From Macrococcoides psychrotolerans (lineage in GTDB: Bacteria > Bacillota > Bacilli > Staphylococcales > Staphylococcaceae): a stretch of 64,000 nucleotides of DNA. The translations under genes were made by a program, and so were the position numbers. Shown piece by piece: positions 42,378 through 51,934 of this stretch (the first letter of the stretch is position 1; each line of letters begins with the position of its first letter). The notes beneath the pieces were generated by a model that did not search any database, had not been told where the DNA came from, and saw only the letters and a program-made list of their open reading frames with translations. The stretch is taken from positions 1,860,001 to 1,924,000 of the forward strand of contig NZ_CP124591.1 of assembly GCF_038095555.1 (NCBI RefSeq), read 5' to 3'.

Positions 42378-43331
42378 TTATTTATTTTCTTTTAATTTAA
42401 TTGCATTTAACATTTCCTTCGTCATTGCATCTAAATCAAACTTAGGATCAAATCCCCACTGTTTCTTTGCTTCTGTTGCATCAATTGAGTCTGGCCAGCT
42501 TTGTGCAATACCTTCACGCACTGGATCTACATCATAATCAAGTTCGAAGTCTGGCACTAATTTACGAATGCTTGCAGCAATCATTTCCGGATCAACACTC
42601 ATTGCAGTTACATTAAAAGCATTACGGTCTTTTAGGTTTTTAGAAGGTGCCTCCATTAATTTAATAATTGCATCAATCGCATCATCCATAAACATCATAT
42701 CCATGAAAGTACCACTGTTTATGTATGAAGTATATTTACCTTCACGAATTGCTTTGAAGTAAATCTCTACTGCATAATCCGTTGTACCACCACCCGGTTC
42801 TTTGACATGTGAGATAAGTCCCGGGAAACGTACGCCACGCGTATCCACATTAAAGCGGTGGAAGTAATAGTCACATAATAACTCACCAGAAACTTTATTT
42901 ACACCGTACATTGTTGTAGGACGTTGAACTGTAACTTGTGGTGTGTTGTCAGCTGGTGTACTTGGTCCAAATGCACCAATCGAAGACGGTGTAAAGAATT
43001 GCATATTATATTTACGTGCAACTTCCAAAGCGTTAAGTAAGCCGCCCATATTTAAGTTCCACGCAAATACCGGATCCTTTTCAGCTGTTGCGGATAAGAG
43101 TGCTGCCATATGCATAATCGTGTCAGCATTAAAGTCTGAAGCTAATTTATCCATGCGCTCAGCATCCGTTACATCTAGTTCTTCAAATGGCCCTTCTAAT
43201 ACTTTAGCACCTGCTTCAGGATGACGTAAATCAGTAGCTAATACATTATCCACCCCATAGATTTCTCTTAATTTTAATGTTAATTCTGTACCAATTTGAC
43301 CCAAAGCACCCGTAATCATAATCTTTTCCAT
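42378..43331 (-). CDS. tdh: L-threonine 3-dehydrogenase (SDR type)
   Basis: The 317-residue extended SDR protein has ITGALGQIGTELTLKL (NAD-binding), the HMAALLSATAEKDPVFAWNLNMGGLLNALE block, catalytic YGVNK, and VKEPGGGTTDYAVEIYF, all characteristic of SDR-type threonine 3-dehydrogenase. It oxidises threonine to 2-amino-3-ketobutyrate, which kbl then cleaves. The partner kbl lies upstream on the same strand, with a terminator between (43473-43499), so they are separate transcripts. Confidence 0.93.
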   Translation of the reverse strand: MEKIMITGALGQIGTELTLKLREIYGVDNVLATDLRHPEAGAKVLEGPFEELDVTDAERMDKLASDFNADTIMHMAALLSATAEKDPVFAWNLNMGGLLNALEVARKYNMQFFTPSSIGAFGPSTPADNTPQVTVQRPTTMYGVNKVSGELLCDYYFHRFNVDTRGVRFPGLISHVKEPGGGTTDYAVEIYFKAIREGKYTSYINSGTFMDMMFMDDAIDAIIKLMEAPSKNLKDRNAFNVTAMSVDPEMIAASIRKLVPDFELDYDVDPVREGIAQSWPDSIDATEAKKQWGFDPKFDLDAMTKEMLNAIKLKENK

Positions 43332-43472
43332 TTCATTCTCCCCTTATACAACTGTATTCTCGAAACGAACAAATAATTAATATATTGACTATTACCCCCT
43401 AGATTCTATATTAAAAACGCTTACATGTCCACCATAAGAATACATTTATTTATCTTTTTACATGAACATATA

Positions 43473-43499
43473 TAAAAAAGCTGGAGGTGCACTCCAGCC
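43473..43499 (-). terminator. Terminator of kbl
   Basis: GCTGGAG (43480-43486) pairs with CTCCAGC (43492-43498), centred on GTGCA; on the minus strand TTTTTTATA follows. It isolates kbl from tdh. Confidence 0.8.
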
Positions 43500-43505
43500 A
43501 ATAAA

Positions 43506-44696
43506 CTATTTAATAATGTTTAATTCTTTCCCTACTCGCTCATAGATTGCTAACGCTTCTTCAAGCATTTCTTTCGTATGTGCTGCTGTCGGCATGTTAC
43601 GTACACGCCCTGTTCCACGTGGCACTGTTGGGAAGACGATAGATTTTGCATATACGCCTTCTTCCATTAAACGTCTAGAGAATTCTTGAGTTGTCTTCTC
43701 ATCACCGATAATACATGGTGTGATGGGTGTTTCAGAATGACCGATATCAAAGCCTAATTTTTCTAACCCTGCTTTTAAGTAGTCTCCATTTTCCCATAAT
43801 TTATCATGTAATTCTGTAGATTCCATAAGTATTGTTACTGCTTCCGTAATTGCACGTGTATCAGCTGGTGCTAGAGAAGTAGAGAATAAGAATGGTCGTG
43901 AAGCCACTTTTAACCAGTCGATTAAATCTTTAGTTCCTGCTACATATCCACCTACGACGCCGATTGCTTTAGATAATGTCCCGATTTGGAAGTCAATCTT
44001 ATCTTGAAGACCAAAGTGCTTAACTGTTCCTGCCCCTTTACCCATAACACCTGATCCATGTGCATCATCTACATACGTAATTAATCCAAATTCTTCAGCA
44101 ATTTCTACGATTTCAGGGAGTTTTGCAACATCTCCATCCATTGAGAAAACACCATCAGTAATATACATCACTTTATTGTATAAACCAGACTCAACCGCTT
44201 CTTTTGCTTTTATACGTAAATCAGCCATATCCGAGTGATTAACACGAATAACTTTCGCTTTTGACAAACGACAACCATCAATGATTGAAGCGTGGTTTAA
44301 TTCATCAGAAAGAATTGCATCATTTTTGTCCATTACTGCGCTAATAGCAGCCATGTTACAGTTGAAACCAGATTGATATGCAATCGCAGCTTCTGTCCCT
44401 TTGAACTCTGCTAATTTCTCTTCTAATTGCACATGTAAGTCTAAAGTACCATTAATCGTACGAACTGCCCCCGCACCTACGCCATGAGAATCTACCGCTT
44501 CTTTTGCAACTTTCTTTAAACGCTCATGTGTTGCTAACCCTAAATAGTTATTAGAAGATAGGTTGATAAGTTCTTTACCATCAATCTTAATTTTAGCACC
44601 ATTTGGTCCTTGTACTACATTAATTTCATTGTATAAACCATTGTCCTTTAGTTCGTCTAAACGCTCCGTTAAGAACGATTGTAAAGCTTTAGTCAT
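43506..44696 (-). CDS. kbl: Glycine C-acetyltransferase (2-amino-3-ketobutyrate CoA ligase)
   Basis: The 396-residue PLP enzyme converts 2-amino-3-ketobutyrate plus CoA to glycine and acetyl-CoA. Features of the alpha-oxoamine synthase family are INLSSNNYLGLATHE, HASIIDGCRLSK, DDAHGSGVMG and the PLP lysine in IGTLSKAIGVVGGY. The start at 44696 follows AAAGGGG; the longer frame to 44738 has no binding site. With tdh it forms a threonine-to-glycine catabolic pair. Confidence 0.96.
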   Translation of the reverse strand: MTKALQSFLTERLDELKDNGLYNEINVVQGPNGAKIKIDGKELINLSSNNYLGLATHERLKKVAKEAVDSHGVGAGAVRTINGTLDLHVQLEEKLAEFKGTEAAIAYQSGFNCNMAAISAVMDKNDAILSDELNHASIIDGCRLSKAKVIRVNHSDMADLRIKAKEAVESGLYNKVMYITDGVFSMDGDVAKLPEIVEIAEEFGLITYVDDAHGSGVMGKGAGTVKHFGLQDKIDFQIGTLSKAIGVVGGYVAGTKDLIDWLKVASRPFLFSTSLAPADTRAITEAVTILMESTELHDKLWENGDYLKAGLEKLGFDIGHSETPITPCIIGDEKTTQEFSRRLMEEGVYAKSIVFPTVPRGTGRVRNMPTAAHTKEMLEEALAIYERVGKELNIIK

Positions 44697-44786
44697 AAAT
44701 TGACACCCCTTTTCATTTTCACTATCATCATAACACAACTATTTTAGGAGTTCTAATGAACGCACTATTGAAATTTTGGTGTTAAG

Positions 44787-44807
44787 AAGTTTAAATATTC
44801 TAAACTT
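44787..44807. promoter_or_regulatory. Inverted repeat in the kbl/M20 divergent region
   Basis: AAGTTTA (44787-44793) and TAAACTT (44801-44807) form perfect seven-base arms with a seven-base spacer, an operator-like layout, in the 159 bases between divergent kbl and the first M20 gene. It may bind a regulator of either unit. No known factor is assigned. Confidence 0.4.
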
Positions 44808-44855
44808 TTTGATACACTAGAAATATTAAATTTTTTTAAAGTAAGGAGCGTTGAA

Positions 44856-46034
44856 ATGGACATTGAACAATTAATCGCTAATGATTTTGATAAGATGGTG
44901 GAGATCAGAAGATATCTTCATCAACATCCTGAAATTAGTTTTCATGAAGAAAAGACATATGCATACATATTAAATTCTTTAACGCATCTCAAACATTTCA
45001 AAATTAGAGAACATGTGGGTGGTAAAGGTATTGTAGCAAACATATCAAATGGTGAAGGACCATCTATCGCTCTACGTGCGGACTTTGATGCACTGCCGAT
45101 ACAAGACCAGAAAGATGTAGATTATCGTTCTAAAAATGATGGCGTTATGCATGCTTGTGGACATGACGGACATACTTCAATTTTACTCTCTGTTGCAAGA
45201 CTTCTAAATTCAACTTATGAATTAATAACAGGTTCGGTCACGCTAATTTTTCAATTTGCTGAAGAAGTCGCCCCAGGTGGTGCACATGATATGGTGAATG
45301 ATGGAGCACTAGCCGGTGTTGATAAAGTTTATGGTAATCATCTATGGTCTCCTTATGAACAGGGTGCTATCTATTCAAGAAATGGTGCGCTAATGGCTAG
45401 CCCAGATACATTTCATATTACTGTGCAAGGAAAGGGAGGTCATGGAGCTCACCCCGATACAACAGTAGACGCCATTGTTGTTCTAGCCGAACTCATTATC
45501 AATTTGCAGACAATCGTTTCACGTAATGTGGCCCCCACTGAACAAGCTGTCCTGACAATAGGTAAAGTCGTCGCAGGCGATACTTTTAACGTCATCAGTG
45601 ATAGCGCTTATTGTACAGGTACAGTACGGACTTTTAATCCTGAAGTTAAGGAACTGATTAAGAAAGCGATGGACAGAGAGATTAAAGGCATTACTGCAGC
45701 TAAAGGAGCAACGTACACATTCAATTATATCGATGGCTATCCTGCTGTTATTAATGACACGCAATCTGTAGAAGTCATACAGCGTGCTGCACAACATGCA
45801 GGTATTGAATACAAAGAAACAGAGCAATTGATGATTGGTGAAGACTTTTCATACTACATACAGCATAAACCAGGTGCATTCTTCTTAACAGCAGCAGGAA
45901 ATAAAGCAAAAGGGATAACTGCACCTCATCATCATCCACTCTTTGACTTTGATGAACAGGCAATGATTGATGCTGTAAAGTTATTCTTATGTATATTAAA
46001 AGAGGAGCATGTGTATGATAAACCTAGTCAATGA
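44856..46034 (+). CDS. M20-family amidohydrolase, copy 1
   Basis: The 392-residue zinc amidohydrolase belongs to the M20D group (hippurate hydrolase, N-acyl-amino-acid and N-acetyl-diaminopimelate deacetylases). Zinc and catalytic motifs are seen: RRYLHQHPEISFHE, MHACGHDGHTSI, AEEVAPGGAHDMV, GKGGHGAHPDTT and GEDFSYYIQHKPGAFF. The ATG follows AAGGAG. It is the first of three tandem homologues in one transcript; copies 1 and 2 overlap by 20 bases at the ATG chosen for copy 2. The specificity is unknown: amino acid de-acylation is the family norm. Confidence 0.93.
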   Translation: MDIEQLIANDFDKMVEIRRYLHQHPEISFHEEKTYAYILNSLTHLKHFKIREHVGGKGIVANISNGEGPSIALRADFDALPIQDQKDVDYRSKNDGVMHACGHDGHTSILLSVARLLNSTYELITGSVTLIFQFAEEVAPGGAHDMVNDGALAGVDKVYGNHLWSPYEQGAIYSRNGALMASPDTFHITVQGKGGHGAHPDTTVDAIVVLAELIINLQTIVSRNVAPTEQAVLTIGKVVAGDTFNVISDSAYCTGTVRTFNPEVKELIKKAMDREIKGITAAKGATYTFNYIDGYPAVINDTQSVEVIQRAAQHAGIEYKETEQLMIGEDFSYYIQHKPGAFFLTAAGNKAKGITAPHHHPLFDFDEQAMIDAVKLFLCILKEEHVYDKPSQ

Positions 46035-47187
46035 ATACTATGATGAATTAGTAGCAATAAGAAGACATTTGCACATGCACCCGGAACTCTCTTTCCAAGA
46101 AGAAAAAACACCTGAGTATATCGCAGCATTTCTTGAGGAGCAAGGTATTACAGTAGAACGTAATGTCGGTGGTAGAGGCGTTGTCGGTCGGTTAATCAAA
46201 GATGAATCACTTCCGACGCTTGCGATACGTGCAGATTTTGATGCATTACCAATACAAGATGAGAAAGATGCACCTTATAAATCGCAAGTCCCTGGTGTGA
46301 TGCATGCTTGTGGACATGATGCACACACAGCCATACTTATGATCACTGCAAAGATTCTTGCAAAGAACTTCGATAAAATAAACGGGAATCTTGTTTTTAT
46401 ACACCAGCATGCTGAAGAAGTAGACCCTGGTGGCGCGATACAAATGATTGCGGACAATTGTTTGAAAGGCGTAGATGCTATCATTGGTCAACACGTCTCC
46501 AGTGATCTAGAAGTAGGAAAATTAGGCTATAAATACGGCACTGCAACTGGCATACCTGATGATTTCTGGATTACAATAAACGGGAAAGGTGGACATGCTG
46601 CACATCCTGACACTACAATCGATCCTGTTGCTGCTACTATTAGACTCTGTAATGATCTTCAGTATATCGTTTCACGTAAAACAAGCGCTACTACACCTGC
46701 TGTCATATCCGTAACACAGCTACAAGCTGGAGACCAAAATAATGTCATCCCTGATAGTGCTAAAATAGCCGGTACGATAAGAACATTTAATCCGACGACA
46801 CAAAGATTGATGATAGATGAATTAAAAAGATGTCTCGAAGGACTGGTTACTACGATGGGTATTACTTATGAACTTAAGTATAGTAAAGGCTATCCACCTG
46901 TAGTAAATACTATCAATGAGACTGACCTTATTGTTAATGCCGCGAGAAAGATAGAAGATATCGAGGAACTTGTCGAACTAAAACCTTCTCTTGGCGGAGA
47001 AGATTTCTCTTACTATTTACAACGTGTTCCGGGTTCTTTCTTCTATACAGGGACACGTAACGAAAACTTTAAAGCCGATTTCCCACATCATCACCCGAAA
47101 TTTGATATTGATGAGACGGGCATGCTCAATGCCGTTAAAGTATTTTTACAAGCGACTGAAGACTTTTTCAACAAGGAGGATAAATAA
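46015..47187 (+). CDS. M20-family amidohydrolase, copy 2
   Basis: The 390-residue paralogue has RRHLHMHPELSFQEEKT, MHACGHDAHTAI, AEEVDPGGAIQMI, GKGGHAAHPDTT and GGEDFSYYLQRVPGSFF, with the same zinc residues as copy 1. The ATG at 46015 follows AGAGGAG by seven bases; ATG 46009 sits next to the site. Sequence between the motifs has diverged clearly from copy 1, so the duplication is old. It overlaps copy 1 and abuts copy 3, so translation is coupled. Confidence 0.93.
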   Translation: MINLVNEYYDELVAIRRHLHMHPELSFQEEKTPEYIAAFLEEQGITVERNVGGRGVVGRLIKDESLPTLAIRADFDALPIQDEKDAPYKSQVPGVMHACGHDAHTAILMITAKILAKNFDKINGNLVFIHQHAEEVDPGGAIQMIADNCLKGVDAIIGQHVSSDLEVGKLGYKYGTATGIPDDFWITINGKGGHAAHPDTTIDPVAATIRLCNDLQYIVSRKTSATTPAVISVTQLQAGDQNNVIPDSAKIAGTIRTFNPTTQRLMIDELKRCLEGLVTTMGITYELKYSKGYPPVVNTINETDLIVNAARKIEDIEELVELKPSLGGEDFSYYLQRVPGSFFYTGTRNENFKADFPHHHPKFDIDETGMLNAVKVFLQATEDFFNKEDK

Positions 47188-48359
47188 TGAACTGGACAGA
47201 TGAGGTCATTAACTATAGGGAAGAACTTATAGAAATTAGACGTTACTTACATATGAATCCGGAACTCTCTTTTCAAGAAAAAAATACTTCTAAATTTATC
47301 GAAGATTATTTAACTGAACTTAATATTCCAGTAGTAACAAATGTCGGAGGATATGGCCTATACGGTAAACTTTCAGGACAAGGCGATGGACCAACAGTAT
47401 TACTCAGAGCAGACTTTGATGCATTACCAATTAATGATCAAAAAGATGTACCTTATCGCTCACGAGTGCAAGGCGTAATGCATGCATGTGGTCATGACGG
47501 GCATACTGCAATGTTACTGATTACTGCAAAAATTTTAAAGAAATATGAATCCGAAATTAAAGGGAATGTTATATTATGCTTCCAGCATGCTGAAGAAGTG
47601 CTGCCTGGCGGTGCAAAGTCCATGATTGAAGCTGGGATATTAGAAGGTGTAGACTTCGTGTTTGGTACACATTCATCTAGCAGTATGGAAACCGGTGATG
47701 TTGGCTTTATTACAGGACCGTCATACGGTAATGCAGATTCATTGAAGATTACTATACAAGGTAAAGGTGGACATGGTGCGACACCTCATGTAACACATGA
47801 TTCTATAGTAGCAGCAAGCCACTTAATCTCTCAGCTTCAGACAATCATATCACGCAGCGTAGATCCTATAGAGACGGGCGTTGTAACCATTGGTGAGTTT
47901 AAAGGTGGAGATGCGTTTAATGTTATTGCAGATCGTGTTACATTAACAGGTACAGTACGCACATACAAAGAGGAGATCAAAAATGTAATTATTCAGCGAT
48001 TGCATGAAATTTCCAATGGAATAGAAAAAAGCTTCAATGTAGAAATTAATCTTGAATACACCCACGGATATCCTGCACTTGTCAATAGCGAGAAAGAAAC
48101 ATTATGGCTCAAGAATATTGCTGAAAACATTTCATCCATCAATAATGTTGTTACTACCGCTCCTAGTTTAGGCGGTGAAGACTTCGCTTATTTCTTAAAA
48201 GAACGTCCGGGATGTTACTTTAATACTGGAGTAAAAAACACGGCAATACAAGCAGATTATCCTCATCATCATCCAAAGTTTGATATGGATGAAAATGGTC
48301 TGTTAAATGGTCCCAAAATATTCTTAGCACTCATACAAAAAATGAATGAACTAAAATAA
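47187..48359 (+). CDS. M20-family amidohydrolase, copy 3
   Basis: The 390-residue paralogue retains RRYLHMNPELSFQEKNT, MHACGHDGHTAM, AEEVLPGGAKSMI, GKGGHGATPHVTHD and GGEDFAYFLKERPGCYF. In the fourth motif the usual HPDTT is TPHVT, so the dimerisation or substrate loop differs from copies 1 and 2. It starts at the stop of copy 2 (TAATG, one-base overlap) with AAGGAGG before it. The three genes form one transcript ended by the terminator at 48358-48393. Confidence 0.93.
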   Translation: MNWTDEVINYREELIEIRRYLHMNPELSFQEKNTSKFIEDYLTELNIPVVTNVGGYGLYGKLSGQGDGPTVLLRADFDALPINDQKDVPYRSRVQGVMHACGHDGHTAMLLITAKILKKYESEIKGNVILCFQHAEEVLPGGAKSMIEAGILEGVDFVFGTHSSSSMETGDVGFITGPSYGNADSLKITIQGKGGHGATPHVTHDSIVAASHLISQLQTIISRSVDPIETGVVTIGEFKGGDAFNVIADRVTLTGTVRTYKEEIKNVIIQRLHEISNGIEKSFNVEINLEYTHGYPALVNSEKETLWLKNIAENISSINNVVTTAPSLGGEDFAYFLKERPGCYFNTGVKNTAIQADYPHHHPKFDMDENGLLNGPKIFLALIQKMNELK

Positions 48360-48393
48360 AAAAAAGCTATGAGGCACGCCTCATAGCTTTTTC
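48358..48393. terminator. Bidirectional terminator between the M20 array and tuf
   Basis: AAAAAGCTATGAGGC (48361-48375) and GCCTCATAGCTTTTT (48378-48392) form a perfect 15-pair stem, with A/T tracts on both sides. It is shared by the convergent M20 operon and tuf. Confidence 0.9.
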
Positions 48394-48413
48394 TATATCA
48401 CAAAAAGTGATTA

Positions 48414-49601
48414 TTATTTTTCGATTACAGATACAACGCCTGATCCTACAGTACGTCCACCTTCACGAATTGAGAAACGAGTTCCGTCTTCAATCGCGAT
48501 TGGAGAAATTAATTCAACGTTCATTTCGATGTTATCTCCAGGCATTACCATTTCAGTACCTTCTGGTAAGTTAACTACACCAGTTACGTCAGTTGTACGG
48601 AAGTAGAACTGAGGGCGGTAGTTAGTGAAGAATGGAGTATGACGTCCACCCTCTTCTTTAGATAATACGTAAACTTCAGCTTTGAATTTAGTATGTGGAG
48701 TAATTGAACCTGGTTTAGCTAATACTTGTCCACGTTGTACGTCTTCACGAGAAACACCACGTAATAAAGCACCGATGTTATCTCCAGCTTCAGCGTAATC
48801 TAATAATTTACGGAACATTTCTACACCTGTAACTGTAGTTTTTGATGGCTCTTCAGTTAAACCAATGATTTCAACTTCTTCACCAACTTTAACTTGTCCA
48901 CGCTCAACACGTCCAGTTGCAACTGTACCACGACCAGTGATTGAGAATACGTCCTCAACTGGCATCATGAATGGTTTGTCAGAATCACGTTCTGGAGTTG
49001 GGATGTACTCATCAACTGCGTCCATTAATTCCATGATTTTGTCTTCGTACTCTTCAACGCCTTCTAATGCTTTTAAAGCAGATCCAGCGATTACAGGTAC
49101 ATCGTCACCAGGGAAGTCATATTCAGATAATAAGTCACGAACTTCCATTTCAACTAATTCTAATAATTCTTCATCGTCAACCATGTCAACTTTGTTTAAG
49201 AATACTACTAATGCTGGTACACCAACGTTACGTGATAAAAGGATATGTTCACGAGTTTGTGGCATTGGACCATCAGCAGCAGATACTACTAAGATACCGC
49301 CGTCCATTTGAGCAGCACCAGTGATCATGTTTTTAACGTAGTCCGCGTGACCTGGGCAGTCAACGTGAGCATAGTGACGTTTGTCAGTTTCATACTCGAT
49401 GTGTGAAGTATTGATTGTGATACCACGTTCTTTTTCTTCAGGTGCGTTATCGATTTGGTCGTAAGAACGAGCTTCTCCACCTAATTTTTTTGATAAAACA
49501 GTTGCGATAGCAGCTGTTAAAGTAGTTTTACCGTGGTCAACGTGACCGATTGTACCAATATTGGCATGTGTTTTCGAGCGATCAAATTTTTCTTTAGCCA
49601 T
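48414..49601 (-). CDS. tuf: Elongation factor Tu
   Basis: The 395-residue EF-Tu delivers aminoacyl-tRNA to the ribosome. GTPase motifs are GHVDHGKTT (G1), the switch I/II regions with RGITINT and DCPGHADY (G3), and NKVDMVDD (G4). Length and C-terminal domain (YRPQFYFRTTDVTG, VMPGDN) are standard. It closes the str operon but has 144 bases and a hairpin between itself and fusA. Start with AGGAG upstream. Confidence 0.99.
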   Translation of the reverse strand: MAKEKFDRSKTHANIGTIGHVDHGKTTLTAAIATVLSKKLGGEARSYDQIDNAPEEKERGITINTSHIEYETDKRHYAHVDCPGHADYVKNMITGAAQMDGGILVVSAADGPMPQTREHILLSRNVGVPALVVFLNKVDMVDDEELLELVEMEVRDLLSEYDFPGDDVPVIAGSALKALEGVEEYEDKIMELMDAVDEYIPTPERDSDKPFMMPVEDVFSITGRGTVATGRVERGQVKVGEEVEIIGLTEEPSKTTVTGVEMFRKLLDYAEAGDNIGALLRGVSREDVQRGQVLAKPGSITPHTKFKAEVYVLSKEEGGRHTPFFTNYRPQFYFRTTDVTGVVNLPEGTEMVMPGDNIEMNVELISPIAIEDGTRFSIREGGRTVGSGVVSVIEK

Positions 49602-49642
49602 TTTGAAATCTCTCCTTAGTTTTAAGTTAATAGTATTTATTA

Positions 49643-49669
49643 CTCATGAGGGATTCTCACCCTCATGAG
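49643..49669 (-). repeat. Hairpin in the tuf leader
   Basis: CTCATGAGGG (49643-49652) and CCCTCATGAG (49660-49669) form a perfect 10-pair stem with a seven-base loop in the untranslated region before tuf. No T run follows in either direction, so it is not a plain terminator. It may stabilise a processed tuf mRNA or regulate it. Confidence 0.5.
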
Positions 49670-49745
49670 GGAATTCATAATTCATTTATAAAACATTTAG
49701 TGATAAATTGCAATATATTAAGCACGAATGCGTAATAAATACAGA

Positions 49746-51827
49746 TTATTCACCTTTGTTTTTCTTAATGATGTCTTCAGCAATTGATTTAGGCACTTCT
49801 TCATAGTGATCAAATACCATTGAGTAAGTACCGCGACCTTGCGTATTAGAACGTAAGTTAGTCGCATAACCGAACATTTCTGCTAATGGTACGAATGCAC
49901 GAACAACTTGAGCGTTACCACGAGCTTCCATACCTTCAACACGTCCACGACGGCTTGTTACGTCACCCATAATATCTCCCATGTATTCCTCAGGCATAAC
50001 AATTTCTACCTTCATCATAGGTTCTAAAATTACAGGATCACATTTTTTAGCAGCTTCTTTAAGTGCTAATGAAGCAGCTACTTTGAAGGCCATCTCAGAT
50101 GAATCGACATCATGGTAAGAACCATCGAATAATTTCGCTTTAACGTCGATTAATGGATAACCAGCTAATACACCGTTTTCCATAGAATCTCTAAGACCTG
50201 CTTCAACTGAAGGAATATATTCACGTGGAATTACCCCTCCGACGATAGCGTTTTCGAATACGAATCCGCCGCCAACTTCGTTTGGTGAGAATTCGATATG
50301 AACGTCACCATATTGTCCACGACCACCAGATTGACGTGAGAATTTACCTTGAACAGCTGCAGTTGTTTTGAACGTCTCACGGTAAGATACCATTGGCGCA
50401 CCAACTGTTGCTTCAACTTTAAATTCACGTTTCATACGGTCAACTAAGATATCTAAGTGTAACTCACCCATACCACCGATAATAACTTGTCCAGTTTCCG
50501 GATCAGTATGCGCGTGGAAAGTCGGATCTTCTTCTTGTAATTTTACAAGAGCGTTCGTCATTTTATCTTGGTCAGCTTTAGATTTAGGCTCAACAGATAA
50601 GTGAATAACTGGTTCCGGGAATTCCATAGATTCTAAGATTACTTGGTTCTTCTCGTCACATAAAGTGTCACCCGTTGTAGTATCTTTTAAACCTACTGCA
50701 GCAGCGATATCACCAGAGTAAACTGTTGAAATCTCTTCACGTGAGTTGGCATGCATTTGTAAAATACGTCCAACACGTTCACGTTTACCTTTAGTAGCAT
50801 TTTGTACATAAGAACCTGAGTTTAATGTACCAGAATATACACGGAAGAATGTTAATTTACCAACGAATGGGTCTGTCATAACTTTAAACGCTAATGCAGC
50901 GAAAGGTGCTGAATCATCAGGTTTAGCTATGATTTCTTCATTTTCATCATCAGCAGCATGTCCAACAATTGGCTTAACATCTAATGGTGATGGTAAGTAT
51001 TCAATTGCAGCATCAAGCATTAACTGAACACCTTTATTTTTGAATGCAGTACCAGCTAATACTGGATAGAATTCAACGTCACAAGTTGCTTGACGAATAG
51101 CAGATTTCAATTCTTCAACAGAAATCTCTTCGCCACCTAAGTACTTATCCATTAAATCTTCATTAACATCCGCTACTGCTTCAATTAGTTGTTCACGCAT
51201 AGCTTCTGCATCTGCTAAATATTCTTCAGGAACATCTGATACTTCAATGTCAGTACCTAAATCATTTGTAAAAGTGTGAAGCTTCATTTCAACTAAATCA
51301 ACGATTGCATTGAATTGATCTTCAGCACCAATTGGCATTTGAATAGGATGTGCATTTGCTTGTAATCTGTCATGTAACGTGCCTACAGAGTAATTAAAAT
51401 CCGCACCAGTTTTATCCATCTTATTGATGAATACGATACGAGGTACTCCATAAGTCGTTGCTTGACGCCATACAGTTTCAGTTTGTGGTTCAACACCTGA
51501 TTGTGCATCAAGTACTGTAACCGCACCATCAAGTACACGTAATGAACGTTCAACTTCAACAGTGAAGTCTACGTGTCCAGGTGTATCGATGATGTTGATA
51601 CGATGGCCATTCCACTGAGCTGTTGTAGCAGCTGAAGTGATTGTGATACCACGTTCTTGTTCTTGTTCCATCCAGTCCATTTGTGAAGCACCTTCATGTG
51701 TTTCACCAATTTTATGGATACGACCAGTATAATAAAGAATACGTTCAGTAGTCGTCGTTTTACCAGCATCGATGTGAGCCATGATACCGATATTACGCGT
51801 GTTCTTCAAAGAGAATTCTCTTGCCAT
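49746..51827 (-). CDS. fusA: Elongation factor G
   Basis: The 693-residue GTPase moves tRNA and mRNA through the ribosome. G1 is AHIDAGKTTTTERILYYTG, G2 RGITITSAATT, G3 DTPGHVDFT, G4 FINKMDKTGADF. Domains II to V are complete to the RSNTQGRGTYSMVFDHYEEVP end. Length matches staphylococcal EF-G. AAGGAG precedes the ATG. A long hairpin lies before it (51870-51927). Confidence 0.99.
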   Translation of the reverse strand: MAREFSLKNTRNIGIMAHIDAGKTTTTERILYYTGRIHKIGETHEGASQMDWMEQEQERGITITSAATTAQWNGHRINIIDTPGHVDFTVEVERSLRVLDGAVTVLDAQSGVEPQTETVWRQATTYGVPRIVFINKMDKTGADFNYSVGTLHDRLQANAHPIQMPIGAEDQFNAIVDLVEMKLHTFTNDLGTDIEVSDVPEEYLADAEAMREQLIEAVADVNEDLMDKYLGGEEISVEELKSAIRQATCDVEFYPVLAGTAFKNKGVQLMLDAAIEYLPSPLDVKPIVGHAADDENEEIIAKPDDSAPFAALAFKVMTDPFVGKLTFFRVYSGTLNSGSYVQNATKGKRERVGRILQMHANSREEISTVYSGDIAAAVGLKDTTTGDTLCDEKNQVILESMEFPEPVIHLSVEPKSKADQDKMTNALVKLQEEDPTFHAHTDPETGQVIIGGMGELHLDILVDRMKREFKVEATVGAPMVSYRETFKTTAAVQGKFSRQSGGRGQYGDVHIEFSPNEVGGGFVFENAIVGGVIPREYIPSVEAGLRDSMENGVLAGYPLIDVKAKLFDGSYHDVDSSEMAFKVAASLALKEAAKKCDPVILEPMMKVEIVMPEEYMGDIMGDVTSRRGRVEGMEARGNAQVVRAFVPLAEMFGYATNLRSNTQGRGTYSMVFDHYEEVPKSIAEDIIKKNKGE

Positions 51828-51869
51828 GGGTATTCTTTCTCCTTCCAGGATTGGTTTATTTTATAGAAG

Positions 51870-51927
51870 TATAGCCTAACAGTCACATATAGACAGCAAG
51901 CTGCCATGTGCGACTGGAAAGGCTATA
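51870..51927 (-). repeat. Long imperfect hairpin between rpsG and fusA
   Basis: TATAGCCT (51870-51877) pairs with AGGCTATA (51920-51927), then CAGTC (51880-51884) with GACTG (51912-51916), then ACAT (51885-51888) with ATGT (51906-51909), and CAG (51894-51896) with CTG (51901-51903). It fills most of the 107-base intercistronic region of rpsG-fusA. No U-tract follows, so it is a leader or processing element rather than a terminator. An r-protein binding role is inference. Confidence 0.5.
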
Positions 51928-51934
51928 ATTCATC

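Noticed and set aside
48865..49324. Long antisense frames in tuf, fusA, rpoB and pta
   Set aside because: They follow the reverse of strongly biased codon use in highly expressed genes and lack ribosome-binding sites; they are shadow frames.
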